Origin: Charina bottae
Taxonomy: Eukaryota; Chordata; Lepidosauria; Squamata; Charinaidae
Assembly: GCA_023362775.1 (NCBI GenBank)
Contig: JALMGJ010000006.1
Coordinates: 58,433,501-58,497,500 of the forward strand
Reading direction: 5' to 3'
DNA length: 64,000 bases
In this document: in pieces, positions 24,571 through 36,689 of the stretch
How positions within the stretch are numbered: position 1 is the stretch's first letter
How the letters are laid out: each line of letters begins with the position of its first letter
Notes under the pieces: generated by a model
Databases searched by the model: none
Told to the model about the DNA's origin: nothing
Seen by the model: the letters and a program-made list of their open reading frames with translations, nothing else
Program-made: the position numbers and the translations under genes

Positions 24571-25387
24571 AGGCCATCTTTTGCTAAAACCAGCCTGTCA
24601 CAAGCTGTAAAAGAAATTCATTGCCACAATCATTTTTTTGGTTGTTGTTCAGTTTTCTGGAACCCCACATAAAATCAGTACCTTACTTTACATTATTGTG
24701 GCTATAATTTTTCTTTCAGAGTAATTTTCTATACAACTTAGACTGTACATCATAATGTAACTGTGAAAAGAGGGGAAAAGAAAGGGAGCTTAAGTATCAG
24801 CTGTGGGATTGCATTTCTCACAGAACCAGTCTCCTCTTCCTTCCTTAATTACATTATGGCCAGATACAATATACAAAAGTATTGCAAAAAAAATAGAGTA
24901 TCGATGGTAGCGTTGGTCTACCCAGCTGAGTCTACTTAACTGATTGTTGGCATTCTTGGTATTGTTATGTGAAACAATGAATATGCATTTATGTTTTGCT
25001 AGCCATCCTGGTAGCTTCTACAGAGCAGATCTGAAACTGAATTCGGCAACAGATGTTATGTCCTTATACACTGCCTGGGTTCAATAGAGTAGAATACCCT
25101 CAAACCAAGCGCTAACCACCATGCAGATAACAATTGATAACCTTCCTCTTATTTAAATTATGTGGATGCTTATAATATTTGGGGAGAAAAATATCTGTTG
25201 CAGCATGTCTGGGTACTAATGTACTCCAGGTCTGTTTTGTCATTTGGCCCTTGTGGTTAGTATTCAGCCAAGGCTGAACTGCCTGGTGTTTACAAGCTTG
25301 ATGTTCTTTCATGTTTTTTAATTCTGTATTCTATGGAATATCTTCCTTGTCCCCACATCATCCCCACACTGGCAATTTGTTTAATGC
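24571..25387. other. No gene seen
   Basis: AT-rich; no coding region or repeat recognised. Confidence 0.45.
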
Positions 25388-25500
25388 AGGCATGTCCAAC
25401 CTGCGGCCCATGGGCTGTATGCGGCCCTGAACAGCTAGTAAAATTCTGTCTCAATAAGACTTAATTCCCAGGTATGAACAGAAATATGGAGAAGAAATCT
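25388..25500. mobile_element. hAT-like terminal fragment
   Basis: Starts with CAGGCATGTCCAACCTGCGG followed by CCCATGGGC and TGCGGCCC, the arrangement at the ends of several hAT non-autonomous families. The opposite terminus was not found, so this is a single-ended fragment; its right limit is arbitrary. Confidence 0.45.
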
Positions 25501-25710
25501 TGAAATAATTAAGATTTTTATTTATTTTTTAAAATAAAGTACTTAGGTGGAATATAGAATTCATTTGCATTGTGCTCATATAAAAATGAATAGGTAGGCT
25601 GAAAAATATAAATGAGACTTTTAAACATCAGGAGATATTTGCTTCTAGAGTACATTATGCTTATCTGAATCCTCTTTATGCTTTAGGTTATTAATGCTTA
25701 ATTGTAGCCA

Positions 25711-26088
25711 AAGAATTGATGCTTTCGAACTGTGGTGCTGGAGAAGACTCTTGAGAGTGCCTTGGACTGCAAGGAGGTCAAACCAGTCAATCCTAAAGGA
25801 AATCAACCCTGACTGCTCATTGGAAGGACAGATGCTGAAGCTGAAGATCAAATACTTTGGCCACCTAATGCGAAGAGAGGACTCACTGGAAAAGACCCTG
25901 ATGCTGGGAAAGACTGAGGGCAAAAGGAGAAGGGGACGGCAGAGGATGACATGGTTAGATAGCATCACCGATGTAATGAACATGAATTTGAGTAAACTCC
26001 GGGAGACAGTGGAGGACAGGAAGGCCTGGCGTGCTATGGTCCATGAGGTCACGAAGAGTCGGACACGACTAAACGACTGAACAACAAA
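25711..26088 (+). mobile_element. BovB 3'-end fragment
   Basis: About 380 bp of BovB C-terminal coding sequence plus 3' terminus, with an open frame from RIDAFELWCWRRLLRVPWTA to EVTKSRTRLND and stop, then GAACAACAA. It is very similar to the C-terminus of the copy at 31.8-35.0 kb, so it is a relatively young, severely 5'-truncated insert. No clear target duplication was found. Confidence 0.92.
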
Positions 26089-26392
26089 AAATATTCCATT
26101 TCATATGACACCATTATTCTTTGTGAAAATGAAACTATGAATGTTAAAATAATGGTCTATTGAGCTTTTAAAATAAAAATAAAGTTCCTGCTTTCGTCAG
26201 TCACCCCACACTAACCTCCCGCTGACATTGCTGCATCTGTGCGGTTTTCCTAACATATTGCAGAAGCATTTTTGCCATATGCTTTTGCTGGGATTTTTTT
26301 CTTTTTTTTACTTCTCAGGCTAATACCCAACTCTGATGTTTCCTGATTGACACCCACTCAATAATTAACCAGTGTGAACCTTCTTAGTTGTC
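26089..26392. other. No gene seen
   Basis: AT-rich spacer between the BovB fragment and the 26.4-kb insert. Confidence 0.45.
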
Positions 26393-26407
26393 TAGATATG
26401 CCAGAGT

Positions 26408-26865
26408 TGGATTTCTGGGGGAGGTATGGTGAACTGAAGACGTCTTGGCGAAAGCGGAGCCAATGACCGCAGCAAAGACCAAGGAACTGGTGAATACACT
26501 GGTTCCTTGGAGCCTCTATGGATAAGGAAATGACAGGAGATTGTCCAGAGGTGCTCCAGATGGCTGCTCCTTGCAAGGAGATTGCAAGCACAGTGGTTTT
26601 CCGTGGGTTTGAGCACCAGGAGACAACAGGATCAGCCATCTTGCTCACAACCACAGCAGAGCCTTTTAAAGGACACCAAGTTCGCAAACCTCACTTTCTA
26701 ATCACTTCTGGAAATTGCCTATTAACCATCTTAAAGCTATTAGAGACCTTCAGAATGACAAGTTTGAAAAGTCTTCATCGGGTGCATTTATCTTCAACTC
26801 CGAACAAAGGAAAAATGAATTGTAAGCTTAAGAACTTAAAGAATTTGAAATAAATGGCAAAAAGA
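26408..26865 (+). mobile_element. Unclassified retroposon-like insert
   Basis: A 458-bp segment bounded by perfect 15-bp direct repeats TAGATATGCCAGAGT (26393-26407 and 26866-26880), a length typical of target-primed insertion. It begins in GC-richer sequence and ends with AATAAATGGCAAAAAGA, so plus orientation is likely. A frame near 26739-26850 reads AIRDLQNDKFEKS...AFIFNSEQRKNEL, slightly coiled-coil-like, but I do not recognise the family. Confidence 0.6.
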
Positions 26866-26880
26866 TAGATATGCCAGAGT

Positions 26881-29800
26881 ACGCTTCGTGGCACCACAGG
26901 CTAAGGCTAAACAAAAATATAGTGCAGAAAAAGTACAAGCTATATTTGTACATATATTCAGGAGAGTGAGTGTTATAAAATGAATTATATGAATTTAATG
27001 ACATACTTGAAACTTCAAAATATATAAAGAGAATATACAGAATCCTTAAAAGATTTTTTTTCTAATGCATTTGGCACATGGTTATCTTTCATCTTAATTA
27101 ATAAAAATGACTATTATCGTGTGCAGAATGTTATATTCTTAAAATATCTACATAACAGAAATAAACCATTACTACTTTGGTAACACTGAATTATGTATGT
27201 TGTTTAATGAAGATTATAAATATGTCTGCCAAGGAAGAAAAACAACATATGGGTGAATACAACCAATTCACTGTTTTTTTAATCAAATGTCCCCTTGGGT
27301 ATGTAATATGACTAAAATTCCCAATTTATGGATTTAACAATTGATAAATTGTTTTAGCTAAGAGTAGCATAAAAATATCACATGTAGTTTGATGACTCCC
27401 AATTGATTATACATCCAAACATATTTAACAGGTTAGAAAAAGAAATCACAGACATGAAGCATATTCTATAAATGCTACTTTAGTTTGACAAGTCAAAGTA
27501 ATAGTGATCATAGGTTCTAAAAACTCTTTATATTTAAAACTGTGATTGAGATGCTAGATTTTGTATCATTTATAGCTGTAATAAAACCATTTTTATGGTT
27601 GTGGTAGGATGGCTGAGACAGCCCTGTGTCTCACACTCTCTCTCTCTGCCCTGTCTCATCACCTTTTACATGTAGGTATAGGTAAGAATAAGGGGACAGA
27701 CTCTTTGGAATAGTGATCTGACTGTGTTAAGAAAGGGGAAGCTCTCGGTACTTCAGATTCAAAGAAACATGAGGAGGACATGGTAGGTTACAAAAAGAAG
27801 AAAACAAGAGAAGAAACAATAGGAGAAAGAAAAATCTGAAGATGTTAGGAAGTGATAAGACAAGAGGTGTCCATAGCCCAGACTGATCCTGAGAATATCC
27901 CAGACACTGAATTAGAGTGAAAGTCCTGTGAACTGCAGAAACAGCCTTGAAGGGGTGGCATGGACAAGCAAGAGGCTCAGCAGTTATGAGCTTGTCAAAA
28001 AGGTGACAAACCTAGAAGAACCTGGAGGCCAGAGCAATGGAGAGCAGTGCTGGTTAAGGGAGAAAAGCACTAGAGACCATGCTTGGGAGATAAAAGGGAG
28101 GGAGAAAGAAGCAGAGAAAAAGCTGACAAGAGCCACTTCCAGAGAGACAAGCACAACAGGACTGGGATCAGATAAAGTTAGGCCACAGCATAGGGGATAA
28201 ACAGAGAGGAATAAAAAACAAACAAAAAAATCCAGGAGTTTAAGTTATTAATACCATTTGGGGATCTGTTAGAACCAGGTAAAAGCATAAGGAACATAAG
28301 GTGGAAAACTTAGAATAATAGCAATAGAATTGAATGAGGATTCAAGAGACAATAAAGTTCAAATATAGGAATAAGCTCCAGAGTAGATGTTGAAGAAGTT
28401 AGGATAAATGAGAGTAAGGGTATTGGAAACAGAAAATGAATAATATAGCACTTTACTCTTTATATAATAAACACAATTGTGCTAATAAACACAACTGTCC
28501 ACAATTAAGAGTTATCTGTATCCTACCTGAGGGTAATTCAACCCTAGAACCTTATGACACTGAATTTCTGGCTTCCTGAGACAAGCTGAGCATACCAAGG
28601 CATGGTGCCATAGAGCTGGTGCACTACCTTTGGCATTAGAGCTTCAGTCAGCTACAGTATGCGCTTGACCCCAGTGATTTATTGCTTCATTAGTTTAGCT
28701 GCCACTGAAAGAAATATATTTGCCTTTTTATCATCTAGGAAATAGATGAAAAATATAGATACTTTTCCCCCACAAAATGTGTTGGTCCCGACATAATATT
28801 TATCAATATTAAATTAAAGTGCTGTCATAGACATCATGCATTTATCTCCACATATTTGGTTTGCATTCCTCCTTGTCAACTGATGCAGCATATGACCTGG
28901 TACTGGGGCAATATAGAAATGCCTTCACTAATAAGGAATTTGGTACTGGAAGCTGAAATAGAAATTGGCAGCCATTCTTCTTGATGGATTCCAACTGCTT
29001 AGTAATATGAAATAAGGGAGCCTTTTGACATTCTCACTTTGAAGAGTTGGTAGAGTTGACATAGCTGCTAGACTAGAGTTATCATAGCCAAATGGAGAAT
29101 TTGGAATATGGAGTCTTCAAATCCCAAAGGCTGGATATGCACATTAAGGTTACTATAATACAGCTTGGTTTGGCAATTATTACTAATACCAGGAATAAGG
29201 AGCTGCTTTCAATTTCAACAATGACAAACCTTGCAATCACAAAACTTGCACCAGTGCTCTTAGTACAAAAGCCTTGGAATATGTTCCACAGTTCTGGCAA
29301 TTTTCGCCAGGAAAGTTCCCAACAATTCTGCAAACAGGCACAGAACCCATATGAATGATGCACAAGACAAGATGATACACAGATCAAGAAGCAGGTTAAC
29401 CCTCTGCTGGCACATCTAGGCACGGAAATCTCCGTAAGAATTCTTAGGTGGGTGCTGCTAAGCAATAACGAGAACTGGCTAGATCATCACATAACTCAGT
29501 AGAAGGCAGCTTTGTATTTTCTGTCTGCATGAACAAGAAACTCAAATCGGATAATCAGAAAACTAGTAGGATCCACCACCTTTGACAGCAGCCTATTATA
29601 CAAGACTGAAATTGGGCAGTAGCTAATTGAAAATCTAATTCACAAAGAACACGTGAAACAAGCTGCAAAAATAGTTGTTTCCTCCTTGTCTCTTTTTTGA
29701 ATTCTTCTCATACTGTTAAAGGTTCCCTGAAAATTCAATGGATTAAACATTTACACAGAATAGTAGCAATACCCTTTGTAAATTAAATTCATTTTCCTAT

Positions 29801-30600
29801 CCATAAAAACTTATTCCAAAGAGAGGTCTTACTCTGACAGAATACTTTATAGTATTTAAATTAAAAAACGGTATAGTAGCATATAATGAAAAGGAATACG
29901 TTCCCCCGCTGAATAGGATCTCCTGCTTCAGCCACATCCTGATGCCAAGGGGGATACTGACTTGTGACGATAAATTCATGATGACTCATGATGATAAATA
30001 TATCTCATGATGATAAATTCAAAGTGTATGCAAAGAATAAAAGGCTAAATGTGAACAAATAATATTGTATATAGTTCCTTTTAGAATAAATGACATTTTT
30101 ACTGATTAGTTTAAACATTTTACATTCCGGCCAGAATACTGTACAATAACCTATTGGCTTCTATCACTGAAAGAAACACTGCTCCCTTTGTGATCTGAAA
30201 TACCACTGAACTGTGGTCATGATTCTTGAGTCATATTACCAGAAGTCTAAAGTGATAAAAATGCGAAGGATGGAATTGTTGTGCAGAATAGATGTCTGCA
30301 GCATGTATTTAAAATATATACTGTATAATTGATTAAATCAAGCCAAACCATTTGCTCCAAATGCAGTTCATTAGGCAAATGTGCACATTGAGATCCTTTA
30401 TTAAAATGAATATTACTCATCTAATTGGCCTTACCTCACCACAGCTTTTTGTGACTTTTATTGAACCTTTTAAAACATTCTAGACGATGCATAAATTACT
30501 CCTTTATTAACTACAGAAAGTTCACACAAAGCATAGGTTATTTGAATTCACTATATTCAGAAGTATAAAAATAATTGTTTAGGAGGATTGAGTTTTTAAG
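26881..30600. other. No gene or confident repeat seen
   Basis: About 3.7 kb. From 27720 to 28220 it is purine-rich (GA-skewed) with an open frame of 90 codons at 27928 that shows no recognisable domain and is probably compositional. The rest is AT-rich. Confidence 0.45.
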
Positions 30601-30612
30601 TGATTTTTTAAA

Positions 30613-30865
30613 TGGTTGTTGTGGGTTTTCCGGGCTGTGTGGCCGTGTTCTGGCAGTTTTGGTTCCTAACGTTTCGCCAGTAGCTGTGGCTGGTATCTTC
30701 AGAGGACAGGAGCACAGCTAGAAGACTGTGCTCCTGTCCTCTGAAGATGCCAGCCACAGCTACTGGCGAAACGTTAGGAACCAAAACTGCCAGAACACAG
30801 CCACACAGCCCGGAAAACCCACAACAACCATCGGATTCCGGCCGTGAAAGTATTTGACTATAAAT
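30613..30865 (+). mobile_element. Short palindromic Penelope-like element
   Basis: A 253-bp insert with perfect 12-bp target duplications TGATTTTTTAAA (30601-30612 and 30866-30877). Structure: left arm 30613-30717, 8-bp spacer, right arm 30726-30830 (complement of the left with two differences), then a 35-bp tail starting TCGGATTCCGGCCGTGAAAG. The arm and tail sequences match the larger Penelope-like insert at 42.6 kb. No protein is encoded. Confidence 0.8.
30736..30782 (+). ncRNA. Hammerhead-ribozyme-like motif in Penelope-like arm
   Basis: CTGAAGA (30741-30747) fits the CUGANGA box. It is followed by a stem GCCAG/CTGGC and GAAA (30768-30771), then ACGTT and AGGA. TCCT just before CTGAAGA can pair with that AGGA as stem I. 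Stem III would be only the self-complementary ACGU, as in minimal hammerheads thought to act as dimers. An inverted copy lies in the left arm. Penelope-like elements are known to carry such ribozymes; activity here is inferred. Confidence 0.55.
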
Positions 30866-30877
30866 TGATTTTTTAAA

Positions 30878-31805
30878 TTTTACTGTCTCTAACTGAGAAC
30901 CTTCATAGACATACTGCCTCTGAACTATACTGAAATTTTGATATTTCAAATCAATACTTGTTGCATAGCAAATGTAACTACTTGAGATTTATAAGGGCAA
31001 GAAGGGATGCTTTTCCTAAAGTAGAAACTGAAGAACTCTCACTTGTGCTGCACCCAACATCCACAATGTTTAAATGAAAATGGTTAACATTGCTCAGAAT
31101 TAAGAAAATAATTAAAACTAGTTTCCCTTTTCTTGGATTGAAAAACACAAGTGACGTTCCTGAGTGATATCTGAGGGAGGGAGGGAGGGAGGAATACAAC
31201 TCCTGCAATAGACAGAAAGGATTTTTAAAAAAGATTCTGGGAAAAAATGAAACTTTCAATGAATTTCACTGAAAGAAAAAAAATGCATCAAGCATTTTAG
31301 CAAGCATACAAAAGAATGGAAAATATTTTCATTTTAAACTGTTCTGTTAAACAAATCTTTAAAGAAGATTGAATCCTTGAAACAAGATGATAGTCCTTAT
31401 GCATGAATTTAATTTATTAGGGCTATGCAAAGCATTCCAAAGGAGCACTTCACAAAGTGCATTGCTACAAGTGAAGCACCCCTCCTCAAAGCCTTAAGGC
31501 AGCCACATCCTGGGGAAGGTTCAAAAGCTTTTCCTGATTATCTGTACTAATGTGCATGTGCAGGCAACTCTTCCACTATAACTGCCAGGGAAGTAAAACC
31601 TTCAAAGATGCACGGACACTTCCACAGGAAGGTTAGGAAATATCTATTAGAGATATTTGGGCATCTACAGAAGGGGTACAAGAGCGACAAGAGATGAAGT
31701 ATGTTACAATGCAAACTCTGCTTCTCATGACTTTGGGTGAGGTATCACTATGCAACTACGAAAGAATGGAGCTTGTGTTGTAACACGGAGAAATAAGCTT
31801 TCTCT
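30878..31805. other. No gene seen
   Basis: AT-rich, with a short (GGGA)n run near 31175. No recognisable coding sequence. Confidence 0.5.
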
Positions 31806-31816
31806 ACTTGTGCATT

Positions 31817-34800
31817 CCCCTTCATGGATCACTGCCTTGTCGTGGCGAAGGGGCTTGCGTAACTCAATGAAGTCAGGTCAAGAAGAACAGGTCATGATGG
31901 AGAGTTCTGACAAAACGTGGTCCACTGGAGGAGGGAATGGCAAACCACTCCAGTATCCTTGCCAAGAAAACCCATGGACAGTATCAAAAGGCTAAAAGAT
32001 ATGACGCCGGAAGATGAGCCCCTCAGGTCGGAAGGTGTCCAAAATGCTACTGGGGAAGAGCGGAGGGCAATTCCGAGTAGCTCCAGAAAGTGTGAAACGG
32101 CTGGGCCAAAGCCGAAAGGACGCTCAGTTGTGGATGTGTCTGGAAGTGGAAGGAAAGTCCGATGCTGTAAAGAACAATATTGCATAGGAACCTGGAATGT
32201 AAGAACTATGAATCAAGGTAAGCTGGATGTGGTCAAACATGAGATGACAAGATTGAACATCGACATCTTGGGAATCAGCGAACTAAAATGGACAGGAATG
32301 GGCGAATTCAGGAGACCATTATATATACTACTGTGGGCAAGAATCCCTTAGAAGAAATGGAGTAGCTCTCATAGTCAATAAAAGAGTGGGAAAGGCAGTA
32401 CTGGGGTACAACCTCAAAAACGACAGAATGCTTTCAGTTCGAATCCAAGGCAAACCATTCAACATCACAGTGATCCAAGTCTATGCCCCAACCACTGATG
32501 CCAAAGAAGCTGAAGTTGACCGGTTCTATGAAGACCTACAACACCTTCTAGAACTAACACCAAAAAAAGATGTCCTTTTCATCATAGGGGACTGGAATGC
32601 TAAGGTAGGAAGTCAAAAAATAACCGGAATAACAGACAAGTTCGGCCTCGGAGTACAAAATGAAGCAGGGCAAAGGCTAATAGAGTTTTGTCAAGAGAAC
32701 ACGCTGGTCATAGCAAACACTCTTTTCCAACAACACAAGAGACGACTCTACACATGGACATCACCAGATGGTCAATACCGAAATCAGATTGATTATATAC
32801 TTTGCAGCCAAAGATGGAGAAGCTCTATACAATCAGCAAAAACAAGACCTGGAGCTGACTGTGGCTCAGATCATGAGCTTCTTATTGCAAAATTTAGGCT
32901 TAAATTGAAGAACGTAGAGAAAACCACTAGACCAATCAGGTATGACCTAAATCATATCCCTTATGAATATACAGTGGAGGTGAGGAATAGATTTAAAGGA
33001 TTAGATCTGGTAGACAGAGTGCCTGAAGAACTATGGATGGAGGTTCGTAACATTGTACAGGAGGCAGCAACTAAAACCATCCCAAAGAAAAAGAAATGCA
33101 AGAAAGCAAAGTGGCTGACTGATGAGGCTTTACAAATAGCTGAGGAAAGAAGGGAAGCAAAAGGCAAGGGAGAAAGGGAAAGATATAAACAACTGAATGC
33201 AGAATTCCAGAGAATAGCAAGGAGAGATAAGAAGGCCTTCTTAAATGAACAATGCAAAGAAATCGAGGAAAACAATAGAATGGGGAAGACTAGAGATCTC
33301 TTCAAGAAAATCGGAGATATCAAGGGAACGTTTTGTGCAAAGATGGGCATGATAAAGGACAAAAAAGGCAGGGACCTAACAGAAGCAGAAGAGATTAAGA
33401 AGAGGTGGCAAGAATACACAGAAGAACTATACAAGAAAGATCTTAATATCCCTGATAAATACGATGGTGTGGTCACTGACCTTGAGCCGGACATCCTAGA
33501 AAGTGAAGTCAAGTGGGCCTTAGGAAGCATTACTAACAACAAAGCTAGCGGAGAAGACAGTATCCCAGCTGAGCTATTTAAAATCCTAAAAGATGATGCT
33601 GTTAAAGTGCTGCACTCAATATGCCAACAAATTTGGAAAACTCAACAGTGGCCACAGGATTGGAAAAGGTCAGTTTACGTTCCAATTCCAAAGAAAGGCA
33701 ATGCCAAAGAATGTTCAAACTACCGTACAATTGCGCTCATTTCACATGCCAGCAAGGTTATGCTCAAAATCCTACAAGCTAGGCTTCAGCAGCATGTGAA
33801 CCGAGAACTACCAGAAGTGCAAGCTGGGTTTCGAAGAGGCAGAGGAACTAGAGATCAGATTGCCAACATTCGCTGGATCATGGAAAAAGCAAGAGAGTTC
33901 CAGAAAAACATCTACTTCTGCTTCATTGACTACGCTAAAGCCTTTGATTGTGTGGATCACAACAAACTGTGGCAAAGTCTTAAAGAGATGGGAGTACCAG
34001 ACCACCTTACCTGTCTCCTGAGAAACCTGTATGTGGGTCAAGAAGCAACAGTTAGAACCGGACATGGAACAACCGACTGGTTCAAAATTGGGAAAGGAGT
34101 ACGACAAGGCTGTATATTATCACCCTGCTTATTTAACTTATATGCAGAGTACATCATGAGAAATGCCGGGCTGGATGAATCACAAGCCGGAGTTAAGATT
34201 GCCGGGAAAAATATCAACAACCTCAGATATGCAGACGATACCACCCTAATGGCAGAAAGTGAAGAGGAACTAAAGAGCCTCTTGATGAGGGTGAAAGAGG
34301 AGAGTGCAAAAGCTGGCTTGAAACTCAACATTAAAAAAACCCAGATCATGGCATCTGGTCCCATCACTTCCTGGCAAATAGAAGGGGAAGAAATGGAAGC
34401 AGTGACAGATTTTATTTTCTTGGGCTCCAAGATCACCGCAGACGGTGACTGCAGCCATGAAATTAAAAGACGCTTGCTACTTGGAAGGAAAGCTATGGCA
34501 AACCTAGACAGCATATTAAAAAGCAGAGACATCACCTTGCCGACAAAGGTCCGTATAGTTAAAGCTATGGTTTTTCCAGTAGCAATGTATGGCTGTGAGA
34601 GTTGGACCATAAGGAAGGCTGAGCGCCGAAGAATTGATGCTTTCGAGCTGTGGTGCTGGAGAAGACTCTTGAGAGTCCCTTGGACTGCAAGGAGGTCAAA
34701 CCAGTCAATCCTAAAGGAAATCAACCCTGACTGCTCATTGGAAGGACAGATGCTGAAGCTGAAGCTCAAATACTTTGGCCACCTAATGAGAAGAGAGGAC

Positions 34801-35007
34801 TCACTGGAAAAGACCCTGATGCTGGGAAAGACTGAGGGCAAAAGGAGAAGGGGACGGCAGAGGATGAGATGGTTAGATAGCATCACCGATGTAATGAACA
34901 TGAATTTGAGTAAACTCCGAGAGACAGTGGAGGACAGGAAGGCCTGGCGTGCTATGGTCCATGAGGTCACGAAGAGTCGGACACGACTGAACGACTGAAC
35001 AACAACA
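31817..35007 (+). mobile_element. Near-full-length BovB LINE (RTE clade)
   Basis: A 3.19-kb BovB with perfect 11-bp target duplications ACTTGTGCATT (31806-31816 and 35008-35018). The 5' end has the BovB leader CTTCATGGATCACTGCCTTG. The 3' end is GAACGACTGAACAACAACA. The whole ORF2 is present with one frameshift. It is the youngest-looking LINE in the window. BovB is known for horizontal transfer between reptiles and other animals. Confidence 0.96.
31917..34998 (+). pseudogene. BovB ORF2 (endonuclease-reverse transcriptase), one frameshift
   Basis: Two overlapping open segments make up one ORF2 of about 1,030 residues: 31917 to about 32310 (frame 3) and about 32311-34998 (frame 1, ending TGA). 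The first holds the endonuclease start (IGTWNVRT, LGISELKWTGMGEF). The second continues with VLGYNLKNDR, VYAPT, GDWNAKVG, DYILCSQRW and SDHELL. The reverse transcriptase follows: YRTIALISHASK, QAGFRRGRGTRDQ, FCFIDYAKAFDCVDH, GVRQGCILSPCLFNLY and YADD (34228-34239). The C-terminal blocks are YGCESWTIRKAERRRIDAF and WCWRRLLRVPWTARRSNQ. No in-frame stop occurs apart from the frameshift near 32305-32315. All catalytic motifs I can judge are intact. Confidence 0.94.
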
Positions 35008-35018
35008 ACTTGTGCATT

Positions 35019-36469
35019 GTGATATCGTGACAAATAAACTTAAATACAACCACTATAGTGTGCACTAAATGTAATGTGTAGGCTGGTCCACAATATGTAT
35101 TTAGTAACTCTTCTGAATTGCTTAACTGAAATATTCTTTTAGTCCTTTGTGCTGATATATATTCTGATTTTCAAGCTGATTTGTATTCCTGTACAATAAT
35201 ATGTATGTTTACTATTACAAGCCCCAGTGGCTCTCTTAGCTATTTGTCCTCCATTCACATGATCATAGGAATCTTCTGTATAATATATCACATCCAGTTT
35301 GAGGCCTCTGGTGAGATATGGTGAAGAGAACAATGAACATTTTACTGATTTATTTTTTTTCAGTTCAAAGATAATTAATTATAATTTGCATCATTGAAAG
35401 ACTTTTCCTCACTTTCCCAGTTTCACTTTTCTTATTTACCAAGAATTTGGTCAGTACTTTAAAAAGGTTTCTCCTAAATTAATTAGAAAAATATCACTCC
35501 AAACAGTGTTAACGTGCATAAGCTTCAGATGTTGGAAAGATGTCTAAATGATCATTAATAGATGAAAATGAAGGTCTGAATTCAGTCTTGATTTTGCTGT
35601 CTTTTCCCATTTCTGAACTTGAAGAAGCTCCATTATCTCCCAAACTTAGTATTTTTATGGTCCATTACAATTTAGCATCCAGTGGTTTGTTACCAGCCCA
35701 GTAAAGTGAGTTTTTCCTGCCTGATTCAGCAATTAAAGCTTTAGTACAATGTATTAGGAAAGTCCAAATGTTCTGTGAAAGGAACACCAGCTTCTGGTGG
35801 TTTGCATGAGGACTGAAACATGTATGTTTAGTCTGGTCATGACTCAAAACATGGTCTCAGTGCAGATATGAAGCACACAAGTTGTTCTGAGCAGAAATGT
35901 TTCATGGTGGAGAGAGCAGAAATAAAGCAAGGCCATTAGCAGCAGCAAGTCAGGAAAAATAGGAAAAGATAGGAAGATCATGGAGTAGGAGTGCAAGCAG
36001 TCTGGATGGATATGTCATCTTGAATTCAAGGGTGGTGAAACATAGCAAATATGGGGAGATGGGGACCACTCCTTAGCTTCTGTATCCTGCCACCACCCTT
36101 GAACTGAAGGGTAGCATCTCAAACAGGGTTGCCTGTTCCTTCTTGATCTTCCCAGTGCTTAATGTTTGAATTCAAAGGTGGAGGCAAGAGAATGCACTGG
36201 AAAACATCATGAACCGTATGACAATGAAGGAATTTTGTACTAAGTTATCAAAAGAAAGAGTCAGGCCTTGATTTAGTGTGTAAACTGCTTAGTCTGTTTA
36301 TGATGCATATGTGTATGCATAAGTGTGTGTGTGCATCATGCACAGAAATAATGGCTTTCTTATTTGCCTCTTAAAGTAGAACAAGAACAAAGTAGATATT
36401 ATAAATAAAATGTTATATTCTAGTGTAGTAATATAGTATAATACAGTTTACAGTATTATAATGCAGCTA
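35019..36469. other. No gene seen
   Basis: AT-rich sequence with no recognisable coding region; ORFs are short and featureless. Confidence 0.5.
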
Positions 36470-36680
36470 TAGTGTAGGTTGCCTTAGCAACTGACAGGCC
36501 CAGCCAATCTTGTCTGATTTTGGAAACGAAACAAGGTTGACCCAGGTGACTATTTGGAAGCTAGACTGGGAAGTGGAAGAGTCCCCAAAGAAAGCAATGA
36601 CAAACTTCTTCCATATCAACGTCAAGAAAATTGCACAGATGCAGTCAGTAGAAATCAAGCTGGGCTTGAGAACTTCTCTA
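36470..36680 (+). mobile_element. 5S rRNA-derived SINE, degenerate
   Basis: The head from about 36500 (GCCAATCTTGTCTGATTTTG, GAAACGAAACAAGGTTGACC, CAGGTGACTATTTGGAAGC) aligns by eye with the internal promoter half of vertebrate 5S rRNA (GATCTCGTCTGATCTCGGAA, GCTAAGCAGGGTCGGGCCTG, GTTAGTACTTGGATGGGAGA). The body (AAGCAATGACAAACTTCTTC and the following 80 bp) matches the tail region I associate with reptile 5S-SINEs. Many substitutions show it is old and not a functional 5S gene. Ends are approximate. Confidence 0.72.
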
Positions 36681-36689
36681 CATTTTTAT

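Noticed and set aside
27928..28200. 90-codon charged open frame
   Set aside because: It sits in a purine-rich stretch, and composition alone can explain the frame; no recognisable domain or splice context.
36500..36570. Functional 5S rRNA gene
   Set aside because: Many substitutions in the internal promoter boxes and a SINE-like body after it indicate a degenerate 5S-derived SINE.
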